This document shows positions 53,123 to 61,470 of a DNA stretch of 64,000 nucleotides, in pieces. The stretch is from positions 405,727-469,726 of the forward strand of contig CAJYTK010000013.1 of the NCBI GenBank assembly GCA_913777615.1, given 5' to 3'. The position numbers were made by a program, and so were the translations under genes. Position 1 is the stretch's first letter. Every line of letters starts with the position of its first letter. Source of the DNA: an uncultured Agrobacterium sp. Lineage in GTDB: Bacteria; Pseudomonadota; Alphaproteobacteria; Rhizobiales; Rhizobiaceae. Under the pieces are notes generated by a model, which did not search any database, was not told the origin of the DNA, and saw only the letters and a list, made by a program, of their open reading frames with translations.

Positions 53123-53632
53123 ATGTCGGCATCGCAACAGCAAACTTTCCGGCTTTATCTCCTGCGCCACGCTCAGGCTGGATGGGCAGATCCGGGCGGT
53201 CGGGATTTCGACAGAAGACTGACAGAAGCCGGGCAGTCCGAGGCCGCTTTCGTGGCCAGTGCTGCCATGAATAATGGCTATAGGCCGGATGTCGTCTTCA
53301 GCTCCGCCGCGATAAGATGCCGCGAAACGACGAAAATTCTGCTGCAGGCATTTGAGGGCGCTCCTGCAGCTTTCTATTTGGACGACATGTACAATGCTCA
53401 GCCTGGTACATATCTCCGGCACGCCTTCGAAAAGCAGGGCACTTCTTCCGTCATGCTCGTGGGCCACAATCCGACGATCGAGGCTGTCGCAAAGGCTTTG
53501 CTCGGTCGGGATGTGATGGAGGCGTCTATTCCCCATGGATTCCCGACGGCCGGGCTCGCCGTACTGCAATGCAGTCTCCCCACCAAGAGCGAAGTTCAAG
53601 CCTGGCGGCTCATCGATTTTCTGACGCCGTAA
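53123..53632 (+). CDS. SixA-type histidine phosphatase
   Basis: A 169-residue phosphatase of the histidine (phosphoglycerate mutase-like) superfamily. The catalytic motif LLRHAQAGW has the RH pair, and the second His is in LVGHNPTIE. The short length and RHA motif match SixA proteins, which remove phosphate from histidine phosphotransfer domains in E. coli, though the substrate here is unknown. It is 110 bp upstream of ycjX on the same strand. An Hpt-like protein is encoded about 7 kb away, but it has no phosphorylatable His. Confidence 0.88.
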   Translation: MSASQQQTFRLYLLRHAQAGWADPGGRDFDRRLTEAGQSEAAFVASAAMNNGYRPDVVFSSAAIRCRETTKILLQAFEGAPAAFYLDDMYNAQPGTYLRHAFEKQGTSSVMLVGHNPTIEAVAKALLGRDVMEASIPHGFPTAGLAVLQCSLPTKSEVQAWRLIDFLTP

Positions 53633-53742
53633 GGTGAAAACCTTCCGGGCCTTGCGGAAAAAACTTTACCGAGCCGCTTCTTTTTTGAGCATCGGGCTAT
53701 CCTATATATTTTGGAAGAACCCGTAGCTTCTAGGAAAAGTCA

Positions 53743-55218
53743 TTGCCGCCATCCCTGACATCCATCACCGACAGCGCTTTGATTGCTCTCGACAATCTCG
53801 CTGACCGGGCAAGCGCGTTGACCAATCCGACATTGCGTCTTGGCGTCACAGGCCTGTCTCGTGCCGGCAAGACGGTGTTCATCTCGTCGCTCGTTCATAA
53901 TCTCCTGAATGGTGGACGTCTGCCGCTCTTCGAGGCCATTCGCTCTGGCCGGGTGTCGAACGTGCGTCTCGAGCCGCAACCGGACGATGCCATTCCTCGC
54001 TTCCAATATGAAGATCATATCCAGGCGCTGGTGCGCGATCGTATCTGGCCAGATTCCACGCGCGCCATTTCAGAGTTGCGGATTACGCTCGATTACCAAA
54101 GCGCAAGCGGTTGGGGCCGCTGGTTCTCCCCCGGTCGACTGTCAATCGATATTGTCGATTACCCTGGAGAGTGGCTGCTGGATTTGCCGCTCCTGTCACA
54201 GGACTATAAGACATTCAGCGATAACACCGTGTCGCTGGCGCAAACTGGTGTGCGATCCGAACTTGCGCGTGAGTGGATGGAGATCGCTTCCTCCACTGAT
54301 ATCGATGCGCCCGCCGATGAGATGACTGCAAGGCGCCTGGCGGAAAGTTTTGCGGCGTATCTCAAGGCCTGCAAATCCGATGAGCGCTCGCTTTCGACAC
54401 TACCGCCTGGGCGTTTCCTTATGCCGGGCGATCTGGAAGGCTCCCCTGCTCTCACCTTTTCGCCGCTTCCTGGTATCGGTGAAGAGAAAGCGCCCAAGGG
54501 ATCGTTGCGCGCAATGATGGAACGCCGCTACGAAGCCTATAAGTCGATTGTGGTAAAGCCGTTCTTTCGGGAGCATTTCGCCCGCCTCGACCGCCAGATC
54601 GTGCTCATTGATGCGCTTCAGGCCGTCAATCGCGGGCCGGAGGCCGTTCAGGATCTGGAACGGGCGTTGGGCGATGTCCTTGCCTGTTTCCGCCCCGGCA
54701 AGAATAGCCTGCTGTCGTCACTCGTCGGTCGGCGGATCGACAAGGTGCTGGTTGCCGCAACCAAGGCGGATCATCTGCATCACGAAAGCCATGACCGGCT
54801 CGAAAGCTTAACCGCGCGGCTGGTCGACCGGGCCGTGACGACCATCGGCATGAGCGGCGCGGGTATTGAGGTGATGGCGCTTGCTTCGGTGCGCGCCACG
54901 AAGGAAGCGAGCGTGCGTCAGGACGGCGCGGCGCTACCGGTCATCGTCGGCACACCCATTGCTGGCGAGACGATCAATGGCGAGGTCTTCGATGGCAATC
55001 GCAGTACGGCGATCTTTCCAGGCGATTTGCCGGAAAATCCCGAGCCGCTGTTTCGTCGCATCGATGCTGAAGGCGCGTCTGCGCACTTGCCTGACGTCAA
55101 CGTCATTCGCTTTCGCCCGCCGAAACTGGAAGAGACATCGGGCGGTATCAAGCTTTCAGTTCCGCACATCCGGCTCGACCGCGCCATGCAGTTCCTGTTT
55201 GGAGATAAACTCGCATGA
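53743..55218 (+). CDS. ycjX: YcjX family GTP-binding protein
   Basis: A 491-residue P-loop protein (GLSRAGKTVF near residue 35) with a switch-like IDIVDYPGEWLLDLP motif and a conserved C-terminal region. The YcjX family binds guanine nucleotides and belongs to stress-linked pairs with YcjF. The start is a TTG at 53743 with AGGA 8 nt upstream; no better ATG exists. The stop overlaps the ycjF-like start (ATGA), so the two are coupled. Confidence 0.9.
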   Translation: MPPSLTSITDSALIALDNLADRASALTNPTLRLGVTGLSRAGKTVFISSLVHNLLNGGRLPLFEAIRSGRVSNVRLEPQPDDAIPRFQYEDHIQALVRDRIWPDSTRAISELRITLDYQSASGWGRWFSPGRLSIDIVDYPGEWLLDLPLLSQDYKTFSDNTVSLAQTGVRSELAREWMEIASSTDIDAPADEMTARRLAESFAAYLKACKSDERSLSTLPPGRFLMPGDLEGSPALTFSPLPGIGEEKAPKGSLRAMMERRYEAYKSIVVKPFFREHFARLDRQIVLIDALQAVNRGPEAVQDLERALGDVLACFRPGKNSLLSSLVGRRIDKVLVAATKADHLHHESHDRLESLTARLVDRAVTTIGMSGAGIEVMALASVRATKEASVRQDGAALPVIVGTPIAGETINGEVFDGNRSTAIFPGDLPENPEPLFRRIDAEGASAHLPDVNVIRFRPPKLEETSGGIKLSVPHIRLDRAMQFLFGDKLA

Positions 55219-56291
55219 CAGACAACAATCACGGCTCGTCCCGCAGACCCTCGGCCTTCACCCTGGAAGGGGAGACCCGACCGGAAAGCTCTGCATCCTC
55301 TATCAGGCGTCAACCGCGAAGTTTCGATGAAGGCGTCTCCATCGTGCCGGACGAAGACGACGTGTTTCTCGCGCCACACGATATCGACCAGGCCGCGCTG
55401 CCTGTCGCACAACCGCGCCGTCACCGTTTCTCCTTTGGAAAGCTTGCGCTGGGTGCCATCGGCGTTCTGGTTTCGCTTGCCTTCGGCCTATGGGCCGATC
55501 AACTGATCCATGATCTGTTTTCGCGTTCGGATTGGCTCGGTTACACAGCAAGTATTGCGCTTGGCGCTGCGGTGGTCGCGGTTCTGGTTCTTGTGGCACG
55601 CGAGGTCTTCGGGATCATGCGTTTGAATGCGGTACAGTCGCTGAAGGCAGATGCGCAGGAGGCCGCTTTGCAGAAGAAGGCATCTGCCGCGCGGTCTGTG
55701 ATATCGCGTCTGACAGCGGCTCTTTCGCACCGGGCGGAAACCGCGAAGGGCCGAGCCGCGCTGAGGGAGACCGATAACGATGTGATTGACGGGCCGCATC
55801 TGATCGAACTTGCCGAACGCGAGCTTCTCACGCCGCTTGACCGACAGGCCCGAGCCTTGATCCTTAACTCATCCAAGCGTGTTTCGGTCGTGACTGCGGT
55901 CAGTCCGCGAGCCGTCGTCGATCTGGCTTATGTCCTGTTTGAAGTAACCAGGCTCGTCCGCTCCATGGCGGAGCTTTACGGTGGAAGGCCCGGTACGCTC
56001 GGCATGATCCGGCTGCTGCGCGATGTCGTCGCTCACCTGGCGGTTACCGGTTCGATTGCTGTCGGTGATGGCCTTGCTCAGCAGGTCCTCGGTCATGGCC
56101 TGGCTTCGCGTCTCTCGGCGCGCCTCGGTGAAGGCGTCATCAACGGCCTGATGACGGCGCGGATCGGAATTGCCGCGATGGATCTCTGCCGCCCGCTGCC
56201 GTTCCGGGCGCTTAAGCGACCAGGCGTGAGCGATTTCGTGTCCGACCTGACACCCGATCTCACAGGCGCAAACAGAACTGAAAAGTCCTGA
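55215..56291 (+). CDS. ycjF: YcjF/DUF697-type membrane protein (TIGR01620 family)
   Basis: A 358-residue protein with a polar N-terminal 70 residues, two transmembrane helices (FGKLALGAIGVLVSLAFGLW and YTASIALGAAVVAVLVLVA), then a helical domain with the DUF697-like segment RVSVVTAVSPRAVVDLAYVL. It overlaps the ycjX stop by 4 bp. The pair probably acts together at the inner membrane. The function is unknown in rhizobia. Confidence 0.9.
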   Translation: MTDNNHGSSRRPSAFTLEGETRPESSASSIRRQPRSFDEGVSIVPDEDDVFLAPHDIDQAALPVAQPRRHRFSFGKLALGAIGVLVSLAFGLWADQLIHDLFSRSDWLGYTASIALGAAVVAVLVLVAREVFGIMRLNAVQSLKADAQEAALQKKASAARSVISRLTAALSHRAETAKGRAALRETDNDVIDGPHLIELAERELLTPLDRQARALILNSSKRVSVVTAVSPRAVVDLAYVLFEVTRLVRSMAELYGGRPGTLGMIRLLRDVVAHLAVTGSIAVGDGLAQQVLGHGLASRLSARLGEGVINGLMTARIGIAAMDLCRPLPFRALKRPGVSDFVSDLTPDLTGANRTEKS

Positions 56292-56419
56292 TTTCGGGGC
56301 GGTTCGGGGGCCAAAGGTTACAATTCGTTATCCTTATTTGCCCGAAATATACCAAGCATTAACCATTCGCGACATAGATTGGTCCCACACAAAGCGGCTT
56401 ACTCGCCAGGGAAAGTATC

Positions 56420-56977
56420 ATGTTTTCGCGCTTCTTTTCGCTTCTGGGCGGGCTTGCCGCCGTTATATCCGTGAGCGGCGGATTTGCTGTATCCGAGGTT
56501 CAGGCTGCATCCCGTGAAGATGTCTTCTTCGGCTCGGTCGCTGGCACATGGTCCGGCCCTGGCGAAATCGTCGCGGGCAAATATAAAGGCACCAAGTTCA
56601 ACTGCGACTTGACCGGCGAACCGCTCGGCGAGAAGGAAACCGGGATCAAGCTTGGCGGCACCTGCCGCGTCGGCGTCTTCAAGCAGCCCATGTCCGCCGT
56701 GATTGCCAAGAAGGGCGCGACATACGAAGGCAAGTTTCTGGATGGCTCAGAGGGCAAGGGGCTGGACGTAACGTCAGGCCAGGTCAGCGGCGACAAGGTC
56801 GTGCTGGGCATCAATCGCGCCAAGCTCAATGGGGCAATGGTCGCACGCGTCATGGATGACAACAAGTCTATGAATGTGACGATCTCCGTCAAGGTCGCGG
56901 ATCAGATGATTCCCGTCATCGGCCTGACACTGGCTCGTAATGTTGACGCAATGGCTGTAGGTTCTATCAGACCGTAG
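56420..56977 (+). CDS. Exported protein of unknown function
   Basis: A 185-residue protein with a signal peptide (FSLLGGLAAVISVSGGFAV, cleavage near VQA-A). The mature part is beta-rich with a repeated G-x-W/Y, K-x-K-G pattern and two cysteines (NCDLTGEPLG, GGTCRVG) that can form one disulfide. GGGAAAG precedes the ATG. There is no clear family, although similar proteins are widespread in rhizobia. It is a single gene, convergent with folK. Confidence 0.8.
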   Translation: MFSRFFSLLGGLAAVISVSGGFAVSEVQAASREDVFFGSVAGTWSGPGEIVAGKYKGTKFNCDLTGEPLGEKETGIKLGGTCRVGVFKQPMSAVIAKKGATYEGKFLDGSEGKGLDVTSGQVSGDKVVLGINRAKLNGAMVARVMDDNKSMNVTISVKVADQMIPVIGLTLARNVDAMAVGSIRP

Positions 56978-57102
56978 GGGACGCTCGGAAATTTCTACTA
57001 CAGCATCAGCCCCCAAAATCGGGATCGATCTTCGGAAAGGCACGGTGCGTAAGTTTAAAGAAGAAAGAGCGTCTATCTGCATCTAGCGAGACGCACGGCG
57101 CT

Positions 57103-57624
57103 CTAGCGAGCGGAAGTGGTCCACCATTCCCGCTTTTTGTTTGCGCGAACAATGCCGGATTTGTCTGCGTCGGACAGCCACTCGCTGACTCGCCTGCCAT
57201 TCACCTCCATATCGGGTGCAATATCGGCAAGCGGCATCAGGACGAAAGCACGCTCCATCATTCTGGGATGAGGAATTTCGACACGCTCTGTTACGATGTG
57301 AGCGGCTCCGTAGGTCAGTACATCGATATCGATCGTGCGAGGTCCCCAACGCTCAACTCGCACCCGCTTCATTCCCCGCTCGATATCGAGACAGAGGTCG
57401 AGCAAAGTCTCTGCGGCCAGCCTCGTTTCGATCAAAGCGCAGCAATTGAAGAAATCGGCCTGATCGGTCTTTCCCCAAGGCGGCGTACGATAGAGTTCGG
57501 ATACAGAAACCAAGCGGCAGTCGTCGTGAGCGTTCAGCGCAGCTAATGCTGTGGCCATCGCCGCTTTCGGATCACCTACGTTACCGCCAAGGCCGAGAGC
57601 CGCAGAGATCCATCTGTCAGGCAT
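57103..57624 (-). CDS. folK: 6-hydroxymethyl-7,8-dihydropterin pyrophosphokinase
   Basis: A 173-residue enzyme that transfers pyrophosphate from ATP to hydroxymethyl-dihydropterin in folate synthesis. Signatures are LGLGGNVGDP, the central SELYRTPPWG and RWGPRTIDIDVL (metal-binding Asp pair), and IPHPRMMERAFVLMPL. The start at 57624 (MPDRWISA) overlaps the folB stop by 8 nt. An 89-codon in-frame extension antisense to nothing useful is rejected. It is the last gene of folP-folB-folK. Confidence 0.93.
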   Translation of the reverse strand: MPDRWISAALGLGGNVGDPKAAMATALAALNAHDDCRLVSVSELYRTPPWGKTDQADFFNCCALIETRLAAETLLDLCLDIERGMKRVRVERWGPRTIDIDVLTYGAAHIVTERVEIPHPRMMERAFVLMPLADIAPDMEVNGRRVSEWLSDADKSGIVRANKKREWWTTSAR

Positions 57625-57982
57625 GCTGCTCGACACAGACTTGCGCATAATCGAGAATGCCAGGAACAGGTGCAGACGGTTTGCGGACCGTGATCTTGAC
57701 GCGAACAATTTGAGGGTAGCGCTGGCGAAGGGCGGTGGCAATATCATTTGCCAGGGCTTCGATAAGGTAGCGCCGCTGGCCGACGACGATGCTCTCGATG
57801 ACGGCGAAAGCCACGCCATAATCGACGGTATTACCAATCTCGTCGGTTTCGAGGGCGTTTCCGGCTTCCACTTCCATTTCCGCGTCAACAAAGAAGCGCT
57901 GCCCTAAAACCTCTTCCTGCACCAGCAGGCCATGGCGGGCGAAGAACGAACAGTTTTTCAAAAGAATGGTGTATCGGCTCAA
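57617..57982 (-). CDS. folB: Dihydroneopterin aldolase
   Basis: A 121-residue enzyme that cleaves dihydroneopterin to 6-hydroxymethyl-dihydropterin and glycolaldehyde. Features are FFARHGLLVQEEVLGQRFFVD (catalytic Glu) and TVDYGVAFAVIE, with the Lys in VKITVRKPSAP. It overlaps folP upstream (ATGA) and folK downstream, so the three are translated in a coupled operon in pathway-related order. Confidence 0.94.
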   Translation of the reverse strand: MSRYTILLKNCSFFARHGLLVQEEVLGQRFFVDAEMEVEAGNALETDEIGNTVDYGVAFAVIESIVVGQRRYLIEALANDIATALRQRYPQIVRVKITVRKPSAPVPGILDYAQVCVEQHA

Positions 57983-58842
57983 GCGCGTGCCTCCTGTCGT
58001 TTTTTATCTTCCAGGACAGCATCAGCGACCGCCAAGGCATCCTTCGTCATGGACACGTTATGAACGCGGAAAATCACGGCCCCCGCAAGACGCAGAAGCG
58101 TGGTTGTCGCTGCTGTTCCCACATCGCGGTCAGCCGCCGCCTCCCGGCCCGTCAGCGCCCCGATAAACCGCTTGCGTGACGTTCCGGCCAGAATAGGCAG
58201 ACCGAAGGCTAAAAGCTCATCGAAACGCGACATGAGAGCGACGTTTTCGCCCACATCCTTGGCAAATCCAAAGCCGGGATCCAGAACAATATGATCGCGC
58301 ATAATTCCTGCGGCATCCGCAATGACCAGCGAGTGGTTTAGAAACGCAAACTGATCGGCAATCACATCGTCCAGTTTTTCGCGCTCCCTGCCCGTATGCA
58401 TGATACAGAGACCTGCGCCGCTGGTCGCGACGACATCCGCCATCGCAGCGTCCTTCTGAAGGCCGAACACGTCGTTCACGATATGCGCCCCCGCCTCGAC
58501 CGCCAGGCGCGCTGTGGACGAGCGGTAGGTATCGACCGAGATCAGCGCATCGGTCTCCCGACTGAGTCTTTCGATGACCGGAAGCACGCGGTCCTGCTCC
58601 TCGGTATCGCTTACGCTCGCTGCGCCCGGTCGGGTCGATTCACCGCCGATATCGACGATATGAGCGCCATCCTCGACACAGTTCAGCGCGTAACGAACCG
58701 CCTGCTCTACCGTTACGAAACGCCCGCCGTCGGAGAACGAATCCGGAGTGGCATTGACGATTGCCATGATAAGGCCACGCCCATCAAGTTTCACAGAGCG
58801 ACCATGCGCCGCTTGCCATAGATTACCGCTGGCTGTTATCAA
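57979..58842 (-). CDS. folP: Dihydropteroate synthase
   Basis: A 287-residue TIM-barrel enzyme that joins p-aminobenzoate to the pterin pyrophosphate; it is the sulfonamide target. Motifs are IMAIVNATPDSFSDGG, DIGGESTRPGA, VNDVFGLQ, LDPGFGFAKD and GTSRKRFIGALTG. The only start that keeps the first strand is a TTG at 58842, with GGAAAGG about 10 nt upstream. It opens the fol operon. Confidence 0.94.
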   Translation of the reverse strand: MITASGNLWQAAHGRSVKLDGRGLIMAIVNATPDSFSDGGRFVTVEQAVRYALNCVEDGAHIVDIGGESTRPGAASVSDTEEQDRVLPVIERLSRETDALISVDTYRSSTARLAVEAGAHIVNDVFGLQKDAAMADVVATSGAGLCIMHTGREREKLDDVIADQFAFLNHSLVIADAAGIMRDHIVLDPGFGFAKDVGENVALMSRFDELLAFGLPILAGTSRKRFIGALTGREAAADRDVGTAATTTLLRLAGAVIFRVHNVSMTKDALAVADAVLEDKKRQEARA

Positions 58843-59047
58843 GTAACGTACGCCTTTCCGAACTCATGGAGTGCCTTGCCATTACTACCGATCCCGCTCC
58901 GTTCTCCGCACCGGCCGTTGAGCCGGTTTCGATTTTGTCCGGGCGCGGAACGGTCCATGAGGGATTGAAGCGTGGCTTACCCGCTTACTCGGCCACATTG
59001 CGCTCTATGCCGCAATCCTCCCGCAAGTTCAACATGAAGGCAGGAAA

Positions 59048-59677
59048 ATGAAACAGCTTTCGGCTGCCTGGCGCGCCCTTCTCGCAGGCGTTCTTTTGCT
59101 GTCCTCTCTGCATGGCCAGGCCCTTGCAGAAGCCGTCAGCACAAAAACCTATTCCTATTTCACCATTGGTGGAAAGACTGCGGAAGATCTGGACCGTGAA
59201 TTGTCGCAACGGGGTCCGATCACCAGATCGACGGGCTTTCGTCATCCCGGCGCAACCGAAATCAAATTCGGCGGCGAACTGACCTATGTCGAGAAAGACG
59301 GAAAATGCGGCGTTGGCACTGTCAAAGTTACGCTGCACACGAAAATTCTGCTACCCCGCTGGTCCAACCGCCGGCGCACAAATGCCGATCTCGCCCTGAT
59401 CTGGGATACACTCTCAGCCGATATCAAGCGGCATGAGGAACGGCACGCGGAAATCGCTCGCGGCTATGCCCGGGATCTTGACCGACAGCTAGGTGAACTG
59501 CGCCCTCAATCCGATTGCGAGAAAATACAGGCGATGGTCGCGGAGGTGAGCCAAAAAGTCATGGACGCGCACGACAAGGATCAGTTGCGTTTCGACATGG
59601 TGGAATCAAAGAATTTCGACGCAAGAATGACGCGGTTGCTCAAACACCGTATCCAACAGCGCCCCGCTAATCGCTGA
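59048..59677 (+). CDS. DUF922 exported Zn-protease-like protein
   Basis: A 209-residue protein with a signal peptide (LLAGVLLLSSLHGQALA-E) and a DUF922 domain. A zinc-protease motif H-E-E-R-H at H129-H133 lies in a helix (IKRHEERHAEIARGYARDLD). Two cysteines (C87, C157 region) may form a disulfide. It is probably a periplasmic metalloprotease; no substrate is known. AGGAAA precedes the ATG. It is divergent from folP. Confidence 0.85.
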   Translation: MKQLSAAWRALLAGVLLLSSLHGQALAEAVSTKTYSYFTIGGKTAEDLDRELSQRGPITRSTGFRHPGATEIKFGGELTYVEKDGKCGVGTVKVTLHTKILLPRWSNRRRTNADLALIWDTLSADIKRHEERHAEIARGYARDLDRQLGELRPQSDCEKIQAMVAEVSQKVMDAHDKDQLRFDMVESKNFDARMTRLLKHRIQQRPANR

Positions 59678-59876
59678 ATACCCGCTTGCCAAAGGGGTTC
59701 GCCCCGCTCGCGGCCATTTCGACCTCGAGACCCGCATCTCGTGCTTTAACAAGACCGAGCGACTTCCGGGTGGCCCACATAGCGCAGCAAACTTGCTCCG
59801 ACCCTTCGATAACGCGGGAAATTTTGCCGGATAATGACCGTTGATTTTTTGTCGTGGTCGCGCCAGGCAGACTCAC
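59667..59876 (-). CDS. Doubtful small ORF convergent with the DUF922 gene
   Basis: A 69-residue frame (GTG start at 59876, no clear Shine-Dalgarno). The second half (VKARDAGLEVEMAASGANPF...) has codon use like a real gene, and the first 20 residues look non-coding. The true start may be internal. No family is recognised. Confidence 0.22.
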   Translation of the reverse strand: MSLPGATTTKNQRSLSGKISRVIEGSEQVCCAMWATRKSLGLVKARDAGLEVEMAASGANPFGKRVFSD

Positions 59877-60101
59877 TCTATGATCATCTCATCTGACAAA
59901 CATTTTCATTCGACGACTTGGGAATCGTTGGGGCATATAGCGATCTGCATTACTTTCGTCGCGCGCTTCAGCTCTTGCAGTTTGACATGCCGATGTCGCA
60001 AGAAACACAGAATACATTGCGCGACATCACTATCACATGGGCTCTCCCGGTGCGTATGAGGCCGCAGGTGTCTTTCTCCGCCTGCTTAAGACGTGCCCAA
60101 C

Positions 60102-60146
60102 TTGAGCGGCAGGCGGAGGATGAAACCCACTGCCGCTCAATCTTTT
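60102..60146 (+). terminator. Orphan plus-strand terminator
   Basis: TTGAGCGGCAG (60102-60112) pairs perfectly with CTGCCGCTCAA (60130-60140), followed by TCTTTTCC on the plus strand. No plus-strand gene ends within 420 bp (the nearest is the DUF922 gene, stop 59677). It either ends a long 3' UTR or a small RNA transcribed from about 59880-60100. The ferredoxin gene on the other strand ends 25 bp away, but the T-run is on the wrong side for it. Confidence 0.55.
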
Positions 60147-60164
60147 CCGCTAATTGCCTGTCGT

Positions 60165-60485
60165 TTAGCCCTGGCGTTCAGGAACGTGGACAACCAGACC
60201 ATCGAGCTGGTCCGTCATCTTGATCTGACAGGACAGACGCGAGGTGGGACGGACGTCGAAAGCGAAATCGAGCATATCCTCTTCCATCGGCTCCGGCGGC
60301 CCTACCCGTTCCGTCCACTGGTCGTCTACATAGACGTGACAAGTAGCGCAGGCACAGGCACCGCCGCATTCGGCATCGATGCCGGGAATGGAATTGCGCA
60401 CGGCGTTCTCCATCACGGTGGAGCCGTTGCTGACGTCGAGATCATGGGACGTGCCGTCGAAAGCAACGATTGTCAGTTTGGTCAT
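60165..60485 (-). CDS. [2Fe-2S] ferredoxin (adrenodoxin/FdVI type)
   Basis: A 106-residue electron carrier. The cluster ligands are C40, C46 and C49 (C-x5-C-x2-C in [12 protein letters not shown]) and C86 (LSCQ). The acidic patch [13 protein letters not shown] matches the adrenodoxin/FdVI group that serves cytochromes P450 or iron-sulfur assembly. The ATG at 60485 gives the usual length, and 14 upstream codons are rejected. There is no hsc/isc cluster nearby, so the partner is unknown. Confidence 0.93.
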   Translation of the reverse strand: MTKLTIVAFDGTSHDLDVSNGSTVMENAVRNSIPGIDAECGGACACATCHVYVDDQWTERVGPPEPMEEDMLDFAFDVRPTSRLSCQIKMTDQLDGLVVHVPERQG

Positions 60486-60628
60486 TTCAAAAGATCCAGG
60501 AAGGTGTTTGAGAATTCTTCTAAACACATAGAAAGGCCGGCTACGATTGGCAACCCGTCAATGTGGCTGCAAACCGAACCGGCCGTCGAATTGGCGTAAC
60601 CTTCGCCGCTCACCCCTAAAAGGGGACG

Positions 60629-60997
60629 TTATCGGCAGAGCTTCAGGATGAAGTTTTCGGCTTCTACGACCGCAGCCGAAAGTCTTGCTAGAACGGCGCT
60701 GTCGCATTGCCCGTTTTCAAGCGCTTCGGCTGCCGCAGAAACATTATAGGCCCCTACGGCATCTGCCGAACCTTTGAGCCGCCCCGAAATGACACGCATC
60801 GATGCCTGATCGGCAACAGCAAGTTCCTGCAGGACGGAGCGCGCTTGACGCGAAAACAGTTGGAGAACAGCGATCTCGATATCCTTGTCCCCCTTTGTCT
60901 GGCCAGCGAGGTGGGCAAAGTCGATGGGTTTTCTTGCCGTGACCGCGTTACCGCCGTGATTGTCCGGCGCTTCAAATGCGATGCTGAGCGCAGCCAT
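60629..60997 (-). CDS. Hpt-domain-like protein lacking the phospho-histidine
   Basis: A 122-residue all-helical protein. Residues about 25-120 look like a histidine phosphotransfer domain: the central helix is RVISGRLKGSADAVGAYNVS, matching the canonical A-H-x-LKGSA-x-x-x-GA pattern, but the histidine position is G72 (S-G-R-LKGSA). It therefore cannot carry phosphate in the usual way and may bind a response regulator as a decoy or scaffold. It is divergent from the growth-pole-ring-like gene (473 bp between starts). Confidence 0.75.
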   Translation of the reverse strand: MAALSIAFEAPDNHGGNAVTARKPIDFAHLAGQTKGDKDIEIAVLQLFSRQARSVLQELAVADQASMRVISGRLKGSADAVGAYNVSAAAEALENGQCDSAVLARLSAAVVEAENFILKLCR

Positions 60998-61112
60998 TCC
61001 AGTTTTCCTTCGATTGTGGTGTTAGAGAGTGTTCCGATGTGGCTCACATGAAAGCAGGCTATTGTCGCTTTCCGCTGAAAATGGGGCGCCATTAGCGGGA
61101 AAATCTTTAGCT

Positions 61113-61130
61113 ATGGTTAATTTATGTTAA
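61113..61130. promoter_or_regulatory. CtrA-like motif in the region between the Hpt-like and GPR-like genes
   Basis: TTAA at 61117-61120 and TTAA at 61127-61130 are separated by 6 bp, and the first is within ATGGTTAA, the reverse of TTAACCAT. The CtrA consensus has N7 between TTAA halves, so this is an imperfect site. It lies 341 bp before the GPR-like start and 116 bp before the Hpt-like start. The rest of 60998-61470 is AT-rich and has no supported gene. Confidence 0.25.
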
Positions 61131-61470
61131 ACTTCTCATTATTCAGCGTTTCCGCGTCTTTTCCCGGTTTAAAAACTGTTAACAAGCAGGCACTTGGACC
61201 AGCGGTGCTGGCCGTGTTAATTGTTTAAAAGCCGCAAATGTGCCACTACCGTTATTCCACATCGCTTGCTCGTCCTAGGTTTGGCGAATTCGGCGAGCTG
61301 ATGTATTTTTTGTCTTGAGAAGTGGGCGACCAATTTTCAGGGTTAGTATGAGCGGGCCACTGCATATCTTCGGGTATGGTGTCTTGCAGGCATGATGGCG
61401 GATATTCGTTTGCAGGCGGCGGGCGGATGAACGACATGAGCCGGGCGTATATGTAACGAGGCGTAACCGC

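Noticed and set aside
53743-56291. A possible GTPase-based defence pair
   Set aside because: The two genes match the widespread YcjX/YcjF-type housekeeping pair, overlap by ATGA and have the base composition of their neighbours. There is no sign of a mobile island.
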